A stretch of 64,000 nucleotides of DNA from Fusarium oxysporum f. sp. lycopersici 4287. Its lineage: Eukaryota; Ascomycota; Sordariomycetes; Hypocreales; Nectriaceae. The translations under genes and the position numbers were made by a program. Location of the stretch: the NCBI RefSeq assembly GCF_000149955.1, contig NW_017264846.1:106499-170498 (forward strand), in the 5' to 3' direction. Positions 43,148-55,370 of the stretch are shown here, in pieces. Under the pieces are notes generated by a model that was not told the DNA's origin, did not search any database, and worked only from the letters and a program-made list of their open reading frames with translations. How positions within the stretch are numbered: position 1 is the first letter of the stretch; each line of letters begins with the position of its first letter.

Positions 43148-46100
43148 ATTTTTTGACCGCCTCTAAACATGCGCTGATAGGTAACATCATTTCTCCACAG
43201 GTGTGATTGTTGGTCTAGCCTGCTTAAGTCTACTGGGTTACCCCTCTCCAGAACATCACTATGTTCTTGCCGGTAGTGCTCTCGTATCCGGCGAAGATCT
43301 CGTCCAATGTAACGACAGGAATTGCAGCCTAGCCCATTATGCAGCGGCGGCTCGAGATACGGTACTGGCTCTGCCTCCGGAGGTGGAAACTTCCAGTGCT
43401 GTAAGTCATCTGTATCCTTGAGTATGTTCAGTATCTCCAGGATCTGGTTACTAATGTTCCGGCGTTCTTTAAGTGTAAGATGCTGACGGTGCAGGGGATC
43501 GACAAGATGTGCCTTTACCTGTCTAGCCAGGATAGCTGTCTTGCAATCCAGGCATATAACTAGGTTTAATTCGACGACGTGGACGAACGGCCCGATTCTG
43601 AGCGGTGCATCGTCGCTTATGGGCTCGGCTGCCTTATCATCTCCCTCAGGTGACGGTCTGGACATATAGTCACAGGTAAACGAGTTGACGTCTTCTTCGA
43701 TTCCAATAACCAGTGATTCTTCGCTACTAGGCTGTGCTATTGCTTCAGTCGACATAGTACCGCGCACAGACGACAAATCAGGTATCAATCGCAGTCGCTT
43801 GTTATTCGAAGGCGATTCCTCTAAATCTGATATGAAAGGCCGCTTTTGAGATAGTGTAAGGCTATGATGAGTGCTTGCGTAGTTCAACTGGGCGCGATCG
43901 GCCTCAATGGGGATAGACCTGGGCTCACCACTTTTATCACATCCCCATAAGAAGTTTTGCCAGCTTGCCGACACTCGTTCATAAGCTCGGAGCAGCGCCG
44001 GCTGAAGATGATCTGGATAGGCGCCGTCGAGACCGTAGGTTGTATGCCGCTGCATAGGCCTGTGTCCGCTCTGCCATGCATAAGCCACTTCATGCCCCGC
44101 CGTCCCGGTCGTATCACCAAATCTATTGAAGCGTGCAACAGCGGCATGAACATGGCGTTCCGTGATAGCAATTGAGATTTGACGGTACATCTGGACCCCG
44201 ATGCCGAATGGGATACCAGTGGCAGCACTACAATGCCGCCGAAGCTCCTTGGTGAATGTTGAGGCGGTCCAAGGTGTTGGTTTTTGGCCTACCTGGGAGA
44301 GTGGGGAGAAGAGAAGTGCGTTGGTATGCTCGATATGAAAACATTCACGCAAGATTGATATTGCCACTGGCCGTATATAGACGAGATACTGGAACATAAG
44401 CCGAGAGACAGGTTTGGAAAAGAAGCGGATGACATAAAACTCGTTGTTAGTGGCCAGACGAGCCCTGTGGTGCCTAGTTATGGAGCACATTTTTGCACCC
44501 CATAAGCCAATACCTCGCTCTCTTGAAGCAGTATTGAAACACTCTAGCGTCAACAGCTCCGTAATCCGTGCGCACTGGCCGCCGTCAAAGTTACAAAGCA
44601 CTATTAGTCCCTTCAAGTGATCATCGTGAGCTTCCAAATATGCGCGAGCGGCTTTGGCATCCCGGGTACTCTGGTTTTGACCCTGTTCTTGGAGCAGACC
44701 GTCGACCGGGGATATGCATGCTCTCAGTAGTAACTCGGGGTAGGCATCTGTTAGCTGATTGACGGGATCGGATACGAAGGAGTAGCCCGGTGTTGTCGTT
44801 GATAGATTATCTCGAATCAGCGACAAATCGAGGTGAGTAGGCTCCCAGTCATACATCAAACGGGAACACGATGCTGTGACTGAGCGCAGCACTTTACAAG
44901 CCAGGCCACGAAAGTCCACCATCGAAAGTCGTTGGTTGCCATTCCAGGACAGTACCTCGCCGTCATCGCTCCAATGGAATCGGAAAGTGGACCCTTGAGA
45001 CCGCCGAAGAGCGTTGCCGTAAGACAAGAGACTCAAGAATTCGCCCATGGGCGATAACGTGCCATCACACATGTACTCGCGCCGGGCCGCATTGAGCCTT
45101 CGCAGCAGCCCGTGACGCGGTGGGCGTGCAATACCACCGTAGATACGTGAGAAATGAGGCAGCACGGCTTCGAGAAAGACCAACCGAGAACAGTATATAA
45201 GTCTCGCTAGGATAGGGGTGAACCGGTGAGGCTGGAGGTATTCGTTGCCGTTAGGGGTTGACAGCCCGCGTACAGCACTGAAGTACACTAGCATCGTCGA
45301 GCTCGCGAGCCCACCTTCAAAGTCCTCGGCGATAGCAAAGTAACAAAAGCGCAGTAAGACGTCGGCCGCGGGGTCTTGGGGAGAGTTGCTCCTGGTTGTC
45401 CAAAGACCAAGCGGAAGTCGACTCGGCGTCAGAGAGATCATCTGCTTCTATAGCCACACTACTCTGGCTGTCATATTTCGATGTATCGTGTCCATCACTC
45501 TCCTCACATTCACTTTCATCCTCGCCTTCATCCTCTTCACCACCATAATCATCATCATCATTCTCCTCTTCTTCACCCCCATCATCTCCACTCTCATGAT
45601 CATTCATACTCTGTCCTCAATCCTGGTTATCTGTACGGTCCATATCAGCAGGCTCCTCAGACTGCCAGACACCATCCACCCAGAGCTCACGAAGAGCTCT
45701 AAACTGATGTCTGTTCAACCCTCGCCCTGTAATTGCCCGCATAGTTGTCGGTAATAGTCGGGACAGTCGAAGCCAGAAGCAGATAAAGCGCTTTAGTTCC
45801 TTCCGGTAGACCTTCTCAGAAGACGGCTTTGCCACCAGCTCGAAGGGCGCTTTGTAGGGGCGGTCTGGGAACCTGGAACGAAGCCATCTTCTCAGGCATA
45901 CATCGGTCCTCCGAACGGTCTCGCCGCATTGGTCGAGGAGGCGATCAAGCGCTACCATCATCGATGCCAATTTTCGTTCGTCTCGCGCTAGGCTATAGAT
46001 TACTTCTTCTCCCTGGATACCCAGGGGCATAGGCTGGTTGGTCCTACAATTAGGTAACTCCGTAAGCGCAACAAGGATATCACGACGTGTATCTTGGAAC

Positions 46101-46810
46101 ATCGTTTCCCAGCCAGTACGCCGCATCCAATTCGTCTGTAAGGCGATAGATACCGGTGCTGCGCTGTCATATCGTCTCGTACGGCCTCCTTCTACACCCC
46201 CTAATCTTGCACACTCATCAGCAAAGAGCTTTTGGGCCAGCAGCTTAACGGCGTCTGGACAAGCTTGTAGGAGAGTACTACAAGGTAGAGAGCCGCGGCT
46301 AGGGTTATTGTCGGCGATAATCCATGACCTTCGGATATCATTCGCCGACCAGCTCTGAAATGACAAGCCTTGCTGGATGTGATCACTCAGCCAGTGTCGC
46401 GTCTGTTGTCGAGCTGCGAGCTTGGTGTCTTTGCTGTGCTTTGACTTCACATGGGCTAGTAAGACCTTTTCGCTGATAGAGCGAAGACCACAATGTTTAC
46501 AGGCCGAACCCTTATATACCGTAAGGTTTGGGTGTGGCGGCGAGCCGTTTGGTCGCAGTGGCAGTGTCTCTGGGTTTGAAAGATTGAGAGAATAGATTAG
46601 TGGCTTCAAACCACGGCGGGCAGACTTAGGTATATGATGCTTGTCGCCTGGGTGACGCGGCGCGCGTGTAGGGTTAATGGCGAAGCCGCATTCGACGCAA
46701 ATTATTGCTGGCTCTGGCGAATTGTAGTACAAGCCGAGACTCTCGAGCTTTTGGAGCTGACTCGGCCGCAATGTGACAATAGCATCAGTGTACGTCGCGA
46801 GACCTGTCAT
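43148..46810 (-). pseudogene. OrsD plus tyrosine-recombinase-like gene, broken
   Basis: Starts at the ATG at 46810. First part: OrsD fingers CVECGFAINPTRAPRHPGDK and CKHCGLRSISEKVLLAHVKS, then WMRRTGWETMF. A TGA at 45617-45619 (possible CGA-to-TGA) interrupts it; the same frame continues with an acidic Asp/Glu stretch. A frameshift at about 45,370-45,420 leads to the third part, which has RITELLTLECF (Arg), MYRQISIAI, QSGHRPMQRHTTYGL (His...Tyr), a layout like tyrosine recombinases. A second OrsD-like finger region follows (CLDCKTAILARQVKAHL; CNSCRYIGRDLRRIREHYRQ) and the frame enters the gap. No helicase part is seen. It was probably a full TLH/Crypton-like mobile gene. Confidence 0.75.
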
Positions 46811-46951
46811 ATTGATAAAGAGGCGCAGCGGAGTTCTTTTCGGAGCAAGCCACGTCTTCCGCAGCGGACCATCTTCGAAAGTCTGTGCTTATCCCGTTCA
46901 ATCTCTTTGACAAGATATCCAGCAGCTGACCGACCTGCGTAGAGCTCACCG

Positions 46952-49111
46952 GATCACCCCAGCCAGCCAGTCTAGTGAGCCAAGTCCTGGTGATGAAAGT
47001 GCCATTGATATTTATTCTGGTGCAACATCGAAAAGGCGCCGGCTTGAACAGAGCGCCATACCAAGGGAGAAAATAAAAGCCATCCAAGAACTAAGCGTCG
47101 GCTTCGTCATTGATAGCGATGTGCCATTCACCATCTTCGAGCACAGCATTCTTCGGAAGATCTTCAACCATTTCAACAGCGATTTAGTGGTCCAGATGGC
47201 GTGGAGTGGTAGCTCTATCACTAGAGAGATACATCGGCTCTTTGAAGCGAAGCGAGATGCCATCAAGACAGAGCTCTGTAACGCTTTGACAGCGGTGCAC
47301 ATTATCTTCGATCCCTGGACGTCACCGAATCGCTTTGCAATCATGGCTGTATTTGCGCACTTTATCGATCAACTGGGGCATCAGCAGTCCCGTCTGCTGG
47401 CTCTGCGTCGTCAATTTGGTGCTCATAGTGGCGAGAACCTTGCGGGTTCTCTGATCGACATCGTCCACGAATGGGAGATTGAGGGGCGAGTTGGCTGTGC
47501 CATCTCTGATAACATGACGGCAAATGATACTTGCCTGTAATATATGTACCAGCGGCTCGATCCATCGATGACACCTGTTGATATCAAAGCCCGCCGGATG
47601 CGATGCTATGGGCACACGCTCAATCTCGTCGCGCGTGCCTTTCTCTTTGGCAAAGACGCCGAGTCATTCGAGCTGGAGTCTGACATCAACGGCATGCGCG
47701 GTCTTGTTGAGCAGGACCTGGATCATTGGCACACGAAGGGACCTATTGGGAAGCTCCGCAACATTGTCAAGTTTATCCGTTCATCGCCGCAGCGGAGCGA
47801 ACAGTTCAAGCGAGTTGCCCGGGAGCAGGATCACGAGGAATACCGGCTTTGCGAGGAATCTATGGCCGAGCTCGAGGCTGTCATGAACAACGAAACGCGG
47901 TGGAACTCCACTTACATGATGATTGAGAGGGCTTTGCGAAAGCAGACAGATATCAGAGCATTTATCTTTGCAACTCAAGAAGAGGAAGACGGGGTAAGAC
48001 GGATCCCGGTGGAGGACATATTGTCCAGCGAAGACTGGCGGGTTCTTGGCGAAGCCAACGAGATTCTCAAACCCATATACCTTCAGACGATGCGGATGCA
48101 AGACTGGGGTAAAGGTGATAGCCATGGACGCCTGTGGGAGGTGCTGGTAGGAATGGAATATCTGTTGGAGCATTTTGAGGACTGAAAGGTCTTCTATAGT
48201 GAGGTTACGGAGGAGACGATGGGAGAAACTCAAGTGGATGCTGCGGAGCGGATTGCAACGGCGTCAGCAAATTTCCGAGAGTCAAACGGTCGGCCAAGCC
48301 GCGTTCGCCGTCTTCCTGCCCGCTTTGAGGAGGATGAGGTTTACGCGCTACCACAGCGGAGTCAACCTCCGAGATTCGTAGAATCTGCCTTACCGTTGCA
48401 TTCTCGGGCTGATTATTCTACGGCGGAGAAGCGATCAGCGTCCGAGACGTCGCAAAGAGCACATTACCAGCGCACCATCGAGCCTATATCCGGGCATCAA
48501 TCAACAACGGGTGGAAGAAGCTGAATGAGTATTATGACAAGCTTGGAGAATCTCCCTTGTTTGCGGCAGCAATCATTCTTCACCCGAGGTTCGGGATCAG
48601 CTGGTTAGAGGCGACTTAGGTGTCTGAGGAGCAACTCGCTTGGGTTCGTGATGCCAAGGCTGGAATCAAGGATTACTTCACCCGTTGGTACGACGCGAAC
48701 CAGGGACTGTGCGAGGAAACAACGAAGTACGACGCAGCACCAAGGACGATGGGTCAAGAGGATGATCAGTACACTCAGTGGATTAATAGCAAGACGAAGA
48801 AAGCGTTTGCGACGGGTGGCAGTGTCGGCGAGCTCGAAAGGTACCTCTGTCTCGAGCCACAGGATACGCAGGATGCTATCCAATGGTTTGAGAGACCACA
48901 GGGCCTCGTTTCCTTCACTGAGCAGCTTTGCCTGGATGTCTTTTCTATTCCAGCAATAGCAAGCGATTGTGAGAGGCAATTTAGCCTAGCGAAGCTGATG
49001 TTAACGTCTCAGAGGCTTTCGATGGGCTCGGATACATTGGAACGCGCTCAGTGTCTCAAGAACTGGGTCGGACAGGGCGGAGTAAAGTTGGATAGCTGGG
49101 TGGGTAGCTGA
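46952..49111 (+). pseudogene. hAT transposase relic
   Basis: Pieces in order: 46,952-47,540 (VGFVIDSDVPFTIFEHS, DPWTSPNRFAIMAVF, SDNMTANDTC), 47,541-48,185 (RMRCYGHTLNLVARAFLFGK, NNETRWNSTYMMIERAL), a frame-shifted region 48,186-48,616, and 48,620-49,111 with the dimerisation block (FSIPAIASDCERQFSLAKLM). Stops at 47538 (TAA), 48183 (TGA) and 48617 (TAG) can all be explained by C-to-T or G-to-A changes. Related to Restless/Tol-like fungal hATs, distinct from the element at 25.4-28.5 kb. TIRs not found. Confidence 0.82.
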
Positions 49112-49176
49112 CTTTTGGTGTGCACGAGGGGGACGACTTCGCGTAGGGGTTTCCACCCATAGAATTTATATAGAAC

Positions 49177-49270
49177 ATCAAACAAATCAAACAAATCAAA
49201 CAAATCAAACAAATCAAACAAATCAAACAAATCAAACAAATCAAACAAATCAAACAAATCAAACAAATCA
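49177..49270. repeat. 9-bp minisatellite
   Basis: About ten perfect tandem copies of ATCAAACAA. It reads as repeated Phe-Asp-Leu on the other strand but has no gene context. Confidence 0.95.
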
Positions 49271-49291
49271 ACTTTGAGCTCGAGGGCTATC

Positions 49292-49329
49292 AATCAAACC
49301 AACTTTGACCTCAAAGTTGATTTGATTGA
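49292..49329. repeat. Imperfect palindrome after the minisatellite
   Basis: CAATCAAA-cc-AACTTTGA and its inverted partner TCAAAGTT-ga-TTTGATTG around a 2-base centre; could form a long hairpin. Possibly the end of the hAT relic. Confidence 0.75.
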
Positions 49330-49357
49330 CATATGATGAGCGCTGGTTATTCCTCTA

Positions 49358-50798
49358 CAGGCTGGCGATCAATTCAATTCCATCAATTTCGTCCTCGCGT
49401 GGCGTTGCGTTGAAAGCTTACTCAGCATTTGGCCAGTGGAGTTGAACCACTGCATCTCCAGATTGAATTGATGGCGTTGAATTGAATATGTTGAATATCA
49501 CACGCGCGTCGAGTCCCCCAATGCTCACTTCCCAGCGTCTAGGTCATCCTCCTCTGCCTCCCATATAACGCTATTTCCAACCTCTTCTGACACATCAATC
49601 AAGCTATCAGCCGCGTCGACTAGGCCATTCCGCACCCATGACCTCAGTGTCTGTGCCATTCCTATCGAGTCCGCAGCGGTGGTACCATTTGCTCAGCAAC
49701 ACTAAACAAACGCTCGCACTCTGCCGACATAGACGGTATTGATAGTAGGTCAAGGACCATTCGCGACAATCGAGGGTAGTCTCTCCGCCTTTCCCACCAA
49801 TATTGGATGGGATCTGTCACAAGATTGTCGTTCCTAGAGTCGGCACTCGACAGCCAGTGATCATATTCGTCTTGGCCCCTACTCCGTGGACTTTCCCAAG
49901 AACACCTGCCTACCAGAGACGAAGTCCTGTGAGCTCAGTGCCTTTCGAGTGCACTCATTGCCTTCAAACGCTTGAATGGGGGTTCTTCATTCGAATTCGA
50001 AAGAGTCGGTAGCGGTTTGTACTCTTCCTCCCACAATGTTTCTTGGGCGTGTCTTTTCCTGCTTTCCCTTCCAAAGAGCAGGTGGCTTCCTCCTCTCGGA
50101 CTCGTCGACAAGTCTGTGCTCCCTGATCAGATGTTTCTCGATATTCTGTGTGCCAACCGCAGTGAAGTCTGTCACCTTGGACCTGACCCTCCGGGGACAA
50201 TGCTTGCAAACCCATTTCCTCCTCGTGGGAGAATCGCGGGCTTGAATGTCAAAGCCGTGCTGCCAAACCCACGAAGTGTGCCTGCCAACGCGTTCCGAAA
50301 TCGAGAAACCCGGAAACTTGTGCCATGGGAAGGCTTTCCAATCGACTGGCGAAGCATCCAAGTTATTAGGTGAAGTACTAGGTGCGCTGCAGTCGGGACT
50401 CTGGCACTTGACAGGTACGTTGGCGTCATTTGAAGGTTAGGAAAGGAATGGAATGCAGGTAATGATCTTCCTGCAAGGGTCATAGAGCGCGACGACAGCT
50501 GAGACGCGTTCATAAACCCCTAATGCTAGGTGCAGTTGGCACGTGCATCAAAAATACGGGGCAAAAGTACTAGCAGGGGTCCTGTGGACGCGTCTTATGG
50601 GGACTACACGGATTGGGCGCTACCCTGAAACACTGCCATTATCGACAGTTTCAACCGATGGTCAACGTTGAAAGCATCTAGGTGGAATTGAAACAATCAA
50701 TGCGAGTGTCAAATGGGATTGATTGAATTGATGCACGTGACTTCAACTTCCATAAAATTGACGAGATTGAGTTGATGGTTGAATTGATCGCCAGCCTG
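49358..50798 (-). mobile_element. hAT internal-deletion derivative, 1,441 bp
   Basis: Inverted ends CAGGCTGGCGATCAATTCAA and an 8-base target duplication TTCCTCTA (49350-49357 and 50799-50806). Inside, the minus strand keeps only the two ends of a transposase gene: a BED finger (CKHCPRRVRSKVTDF, IEKHLIREH, about 50,090-50,260) and the C-terminal dimerisation block (YWWERRRDYPRLSRM, SIPSMSAECERLFSVAEQ, about 49,680-49,820). The catalytic middle is missing, so it is non-autonomous. Confidence 0.88.
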
Positions 50799-52759
50799 TT
50801 CCTCTATAACTAGTCTATTTCTATTGCGGTATAGCCATCCAATCCAGCTGGTTCATTTGGCTCCTGACTTTCTATGGCAACGAGAGTACAAGCTGGCCTG
50901 TATCAGCTGATTAATTCATCTTGATTAGTCTAACTTCCCTGTCGTGACGGCATTGCCGTTTTGTGCCGCTTAAAGAGATAGTCCGATGCCACTGACTATG
51001 TTAGCCGCCGCTAATGTTAGCTGTCCTGCGTAAGGGCTTTACATTGTTCATAACCACCTCATTAAATGGGTGCTCTCTCTCAGAGTCAAGTATCAACGTC
51101 CGGCTAGCAGGGTCCGGTTGACCAATGCCGAACCGTGTGCTCCGCTTTTCAAACTCAAAGATGACCTGCTGTTCCCAGATTCCCCAGAATTTCTCTTTTT
51201 TGCCTGTAGCTCTATATTTACCAGTCCCCTCCTGTCGAAATAGTGTGTCATTAGTGCTTCCGCCGGCGGGGCTTTTTAACCCAGCCATGTCCCCGTGCTT
51301 GAGGGCCAAGCATGGGACTCGGATTCTTCCTTTAACTTCTCGGCATAGTGTAGAATATCGTTCTGATGTCCCGGGTGTACCTAGAGTGATTAATTCTCTA
51401 CGCTGGCATGTGAGCAGACAGCGTAATCGAGTAGTTTCAACTGGGGGATCGCCAATTGCAGTATAACATTTTGTCCGCGCCGGGGTTTACCATGTGAAAA
51501 AACATGTCGGTGACATGACACCGCAGCTTGTGCCGCTCTCAGTTAACAAATATGACTGCAGAAAGCAGCTCAGGCAGATATTGAGATATCCGCGGAGCGA
51601 TCTTGATTCGTCCTCTTCTTACCTCCGACGGAGGCCCCATAATTGATGATCCCAAGCTTTTGTGGAGCCCTAAGACAGGACCATACATGGCTCTTCGATT
51701 AACTGACGCGTATGTAGCAAAGTTCTGATGCCCGTCATGGCCCAAGATAAAGTTTATATGACGTCAGAGAGATGGAATGAAAAGGGCGATGGTGCTATCC
51801 AGAGCGGGGTGTTTCGGAGAGTATGTGCTACGGGTTGCCTCAGCGGTAATAGCCAGTGAGACGTATGTAGTATCCCCTAATCCTTCACATTGTGGGCGAA
51901 ATCATGCAGATCCGCCGTGCAAACAAGTATGTGGGTTTATGTGTTCAGACTTGCGAAGATCTTTCCACGTAGATTCTCACCTGAGCCCTTACTCGGTCTC
52001 TTCCGTTGAGTCAGTGTGACTGGGAAACCTCTGCAGTGTCATATTGCAAAACACATTTGGCGGTCCCCAACTCCCAAGTACAAACACATGCTTGCGCATA
52101 GTAAACCGTAGTCAATCTCCAAGCTTCACAGCCTTGTTGGTGTTGAGGAGGCTCGAGCACGGCGAGCAGGTCTACGCGCCAGTTTCTAGGCTTGCCATGG
52201 CACTAGGAAATGGCCACCCCTCCAGACTCGAGGGACATGGGCGATAAATAAACGCCGGGCTCTGAAACTCTCGGCAGTCTAGCCCACGAAGCCGCATAAG
52301 TTATTCCCTGAAATACAAGGATTTCCTATCCTCCTGGTTTCCAAAGATGTGGCGTTTGAATATCCCGCTCCCATTAGTAAACCTTGTTTTCTGCTAACAG
52401 CCACACTTTTATTAAGCTAAGTTTCTGCTGATGCTGTGATGCTTGCTAGGGTATGGATGAGCATTTGCGTACTGTCTTGAATACTACGTTCCGGTCAGGG
52501 CATTGCTTGCGACAGCTGTTATATTTGATTTTTGTATCCTACCCTGCCATCCTCTGCCCTTCCTGCGTTTTTAGGCATGCTCTTGGCAATGTCTCTCAAG
52601 TTCTCCCTTCTTCAATATCCAAGGTATCAGCCCTGGCCCTAAGGTCTCTTATCACCACTTATTATCCTGACTGGCAATTGCGATTCGAGGAGCTGGATTA
52701 CTTTATATTATCGTAGAGTCCTGTTCTACAATGCTAGGAAACCTTGCGTTCTCACCTAG
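50799..52759. other. Intergenic region upstream of the bZIP gene
   Basis: No gene I can support. A 102-codon frame on the minus strand (51,001-51,309) has a plausible composition (WGIWEQQVIFEFEKRS) but no recognised domain and no clear context. The last 300 bases are CT-rich, as in fungal 5' leaders. Confidence 0.5.
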
Positions 52760-53854
52760 ATGATGTTTTCGCCACTACATCTTACCAACAATCCTACCAT
52801 CCAGTTGGATAACCGTAGCTTCACCAATACCTCGAAACATCAAGCCATGTCGGCCGATGCCGAGTCAAATAGGTGGCAGCTACCATTTGAACAAGCAATT
52901 GATACCTGCACGGTCACGATGAGAGCGGGTCTCGGGCCCTCCTACATTCCATTACCGCCGCAGCCTATGAAATTTGGGAATCTTGAAGGGAACGGGGCAC
53001 TGAAGAATATCCGACAATCTGCTATAGATGATAAGAAGTTGAACCGGCGGGCCCACACTCGAAGACAATCACAAGCAGCTGCAAATGAGGCGCTTTCCGA
53101 GTCCAGTGCTTATGGGCAGGCTGCACAGTCACCCGAGCCAAGGAAAAGGGGCCGAAAACCAAATAAGCAGTCAAAAGAACAGCAGGTAGCGGGTCAACAA
53201 GTGGAGCTTGGTGATGATGATCTTCCCAAGGATCCCCGCCGGCGCCGAGTGCTCGAACGTAACCGCATTGCGGCGAATAAGTGTCGTCTCCGCAAGCGTG
53301 GTGAAGCCTCAGCGCTCGCCTGCCACGAAAAAGCAATGGAGGACCAGAACCGCCATCTCACGGCGTGTGTCGACTCTTTGACTCACGAAATTTATCACCT
53401 AAAGACCCAATTACTGCGGCATACAGGATGCAAATGCGTCCTCATCCAGAACTATATCGCGAATGAGGCGCAGAAGTGTGTGGATAGGCTAATCGTTTGC
53501 TCTACTGCCTTTGGTACCTATAGCAATGCGCTAAGGCCTTGTGATGGAAGCCCAAGTGATGCTAGCACCGCCCAAGAGTTGAATACGCAGAGTCTAAATG
53601 GAGGTCGTTTCCTGTCAACCCCGAGAATCTCTTCTCAGCAGGGATCTATCGCCTCGGATGTTACAGACATCGTGTTCGATATGATGGACTTGGGACCATT
53701 TCAAATGGCTACTATGCTGCCTGATTCGATGGCCTTTACCCAGCCAGTTCCACCGTTATCCTTCACTGAATATGGACCAGAGTTATCTGTCTACGAGGGA
53801 CCGCGAGAACACCAAGCGGATGAGGTTGCTTGGGGCTCATACTGGCAGTTTTGA
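52760..53854 (+). CDS. bZIP transcription factor, ATF/CREB-like
   Basis: 364 residues, single exon, with an ATG at 52760 directly followed by a second. The bZIP is at about 158-222: basic region DPRRRRVLERNRIAANKCRL with the ATF/CREB-type NRIAANKC core, then a leucine-zipper-like helix (QNRHL, DSLTHEIYHLKTQLL). It is followed by HTGCKCVLIQNYI, a tail shared by Atf1/Atf21-type fungal factors. An AT-hook-like RKRGRKPNK lies at 128-136. The rest is low-complexity with an acidic C-terminus, suitable for activation. Nuclear. No biosynthetic genes are nearby, so the target is unknown. Confidence 0.9.
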   Translation: MMFSPLHLTNNPTIQLDNRSFTNTSKHQAMSADAESNRWQLPFEQAIDTCTVTMRAGLGPSYIPLPPQPMKFGNLEGNGALKNIRQSAIDDKKLNRRAHTRRQSQAAANEALSESSAYGQAAQSPEPRKRGRKPNKQSKEQQVAGQQVELGDDDLPKDPRRRRVLERNRIAANKCRLRKRGEASALACHEKAMEDQNRHLTACVDSLTHEIYHLKTQLLRHTGCKCVLIQNYIANEAQKCVDRLIVCSTAFGTYSNALRPCDGSPSDASTAQELNTQSLNGGRFLSTPRISSQQGSIASDVTDIVFDMMDLGPFQMATMLPDSMAFTQPVPPLSFTEYGPELSVYEGPREHQADEVAWGSYWQF

Positions 53855-55370
53855 CGCTATTGGCTACCTCTGTCTCTCAATTTTAGGAATAAGGGACAAG
53901 AAACCACGTGGAGAGTTATTTACGATTTGTGGCTAAGATGGAGTTGGTCTATAACGTCTCGTACCTCTATAAATATGGAGTTGGGACGATGCTTTCCAGC
54001 AACCGCACGTCAGGGAGTTGCAAACATGAATATAGAACAGAACTTTATGGTAGCCAAACCGTATAAAGATCCTGGAGAGAATAGATTACCGACGATGGTC
54101 CGGAAACAGCTCTGGCCAGTGGCCAAAGATCGAGTCCACCTTTCTTCGGACCCCACCAGTACACAGAGTGCCCGATTAGTGGAATAGTGCAGAGGGAAGT
54201 CTTTTAAAAAAATACCTGAAAGAGTGGTCACACGATCAAGACATGGAGACTGATCTTACCGCTGTCGACGCTGTGCAAGGTACTCAAGGCAGTCACTGCC
54301 GACAGATATTTTGTATTGTGGGGACCTTCAGGCCCCTCCGCATGAATCACTTGAGAGCATGCAAGCGAGAATCAGCCGAAGAGGCTCATCTATGCAAGAT
54401 AGGACGTCAAACACTTGGAAAACTTGGCGCGTCACCGAAGGGTTAAAGCTGGCTGGACCATTCGGTGTAAGAAGCTGTGGGGCTCTGAGCATCATGACCA
54501 AATTGTCCGGACTGTAAGTAGCATAATTACCACACTGTACTTTGGGTGTAGAACCCCCCAGGGCCGAAACAATTTTAATTCTATGGATTAGATCTTGTTT
54601 AAACTCGGTCCTAAATCATACAGGATGTTGAGGTAACCCTCCCCCTCACCTGTGACCAGTAACCTCATGCTGGACTTATCCGCGCCTAAGAGTGTTTCGA
54701 CATAATGACAGAATAAGGCATAATATCAGAATATACCTCGCTAGCTTGGTTCCAGCGCAGGTCACTCTACTGTGTCAACAGATCTTACCTATTTGTCTGT
54801 TAGGTGCCTGGCCAGCCACTTGCCGGCATTTGGCCACGGTTAAGCGATAGCAAAGGGCATTATTGCGTCAACCTGGCGGTTTGTATTCGCACGGAATGAT
54901 CTGCGTGGCGCTCTGCTGTTATTAATGGCTCAACTACTGCGCTTAGAAGAGATTCTGTATCTCGAAGCTGGTCATTCAGTGGAACAAATTGGTGAGGCTA
55001 TGAAGATGAACATTGGGACGTAGATAGGGAAGATACAATAAGAGCAGGTATGTTTGTAGAATATTCTATAAGTTGGAGAGAGGGTGAGGAGTTGACCGAA
55101 GAGGCGATTGTTGCAGATTAACTCTTGCATCAGTGGCTAGACAGAGGACCTTCTGCTCCACCACGCTTCGCGCTCGCATTAATTACAAAAATGTGCCAGC
55201 CCTGCCGTCACTCCCTGGCTCCCCAACAACACCAAATCTTCCGGTACTCGCCAATATGCCGTCAGGCCAAGAATGGTTGTATGATCCATGCCTCGGTTGC
55301 GGCACCCAGACAAAGGGAGAAACCTACTGCTCTAATTCCTATCGGCTATCAGAATGTGAGAAGGCATCAT
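53855..55370. other. Intergenic region, nothing recognised
   Basis: No supported gene or repeat; short frames only. Confidence 0.55.

Noticed and set aside
42885..43206. Frames crossing the N stretch
   Set aside because: Coding across unknown bases and a poly-C run is artificial.
45317..45607. Independent small acidic protein
   Set aside because: It is in the same frame as the OrsD part before it, separated only by a TGA, and runs into the frameshift.
45386..45754. His/Ile-rich frame on the + strand
   Set aside because: Mirror of the acidic Asp/Glu linker of the recombinase-like gene on the minus strand.
49177..49270. CRISPR-like array
   Set aside because: Uninterrupted 9-base tandem copies without spacers; a eukaryotic minisatellite.
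49048..49293. Protein of repeated Phe-Asp-Leu on the minus strand
   Set aside because: It is only the translation of the 9-bp minisatellite; no promoter, homology or context.
51125..51466. 113-residue protein on the + strand
   Set aside because: Overlaps an opposite frame of similar length; neither has a recognisable domain.
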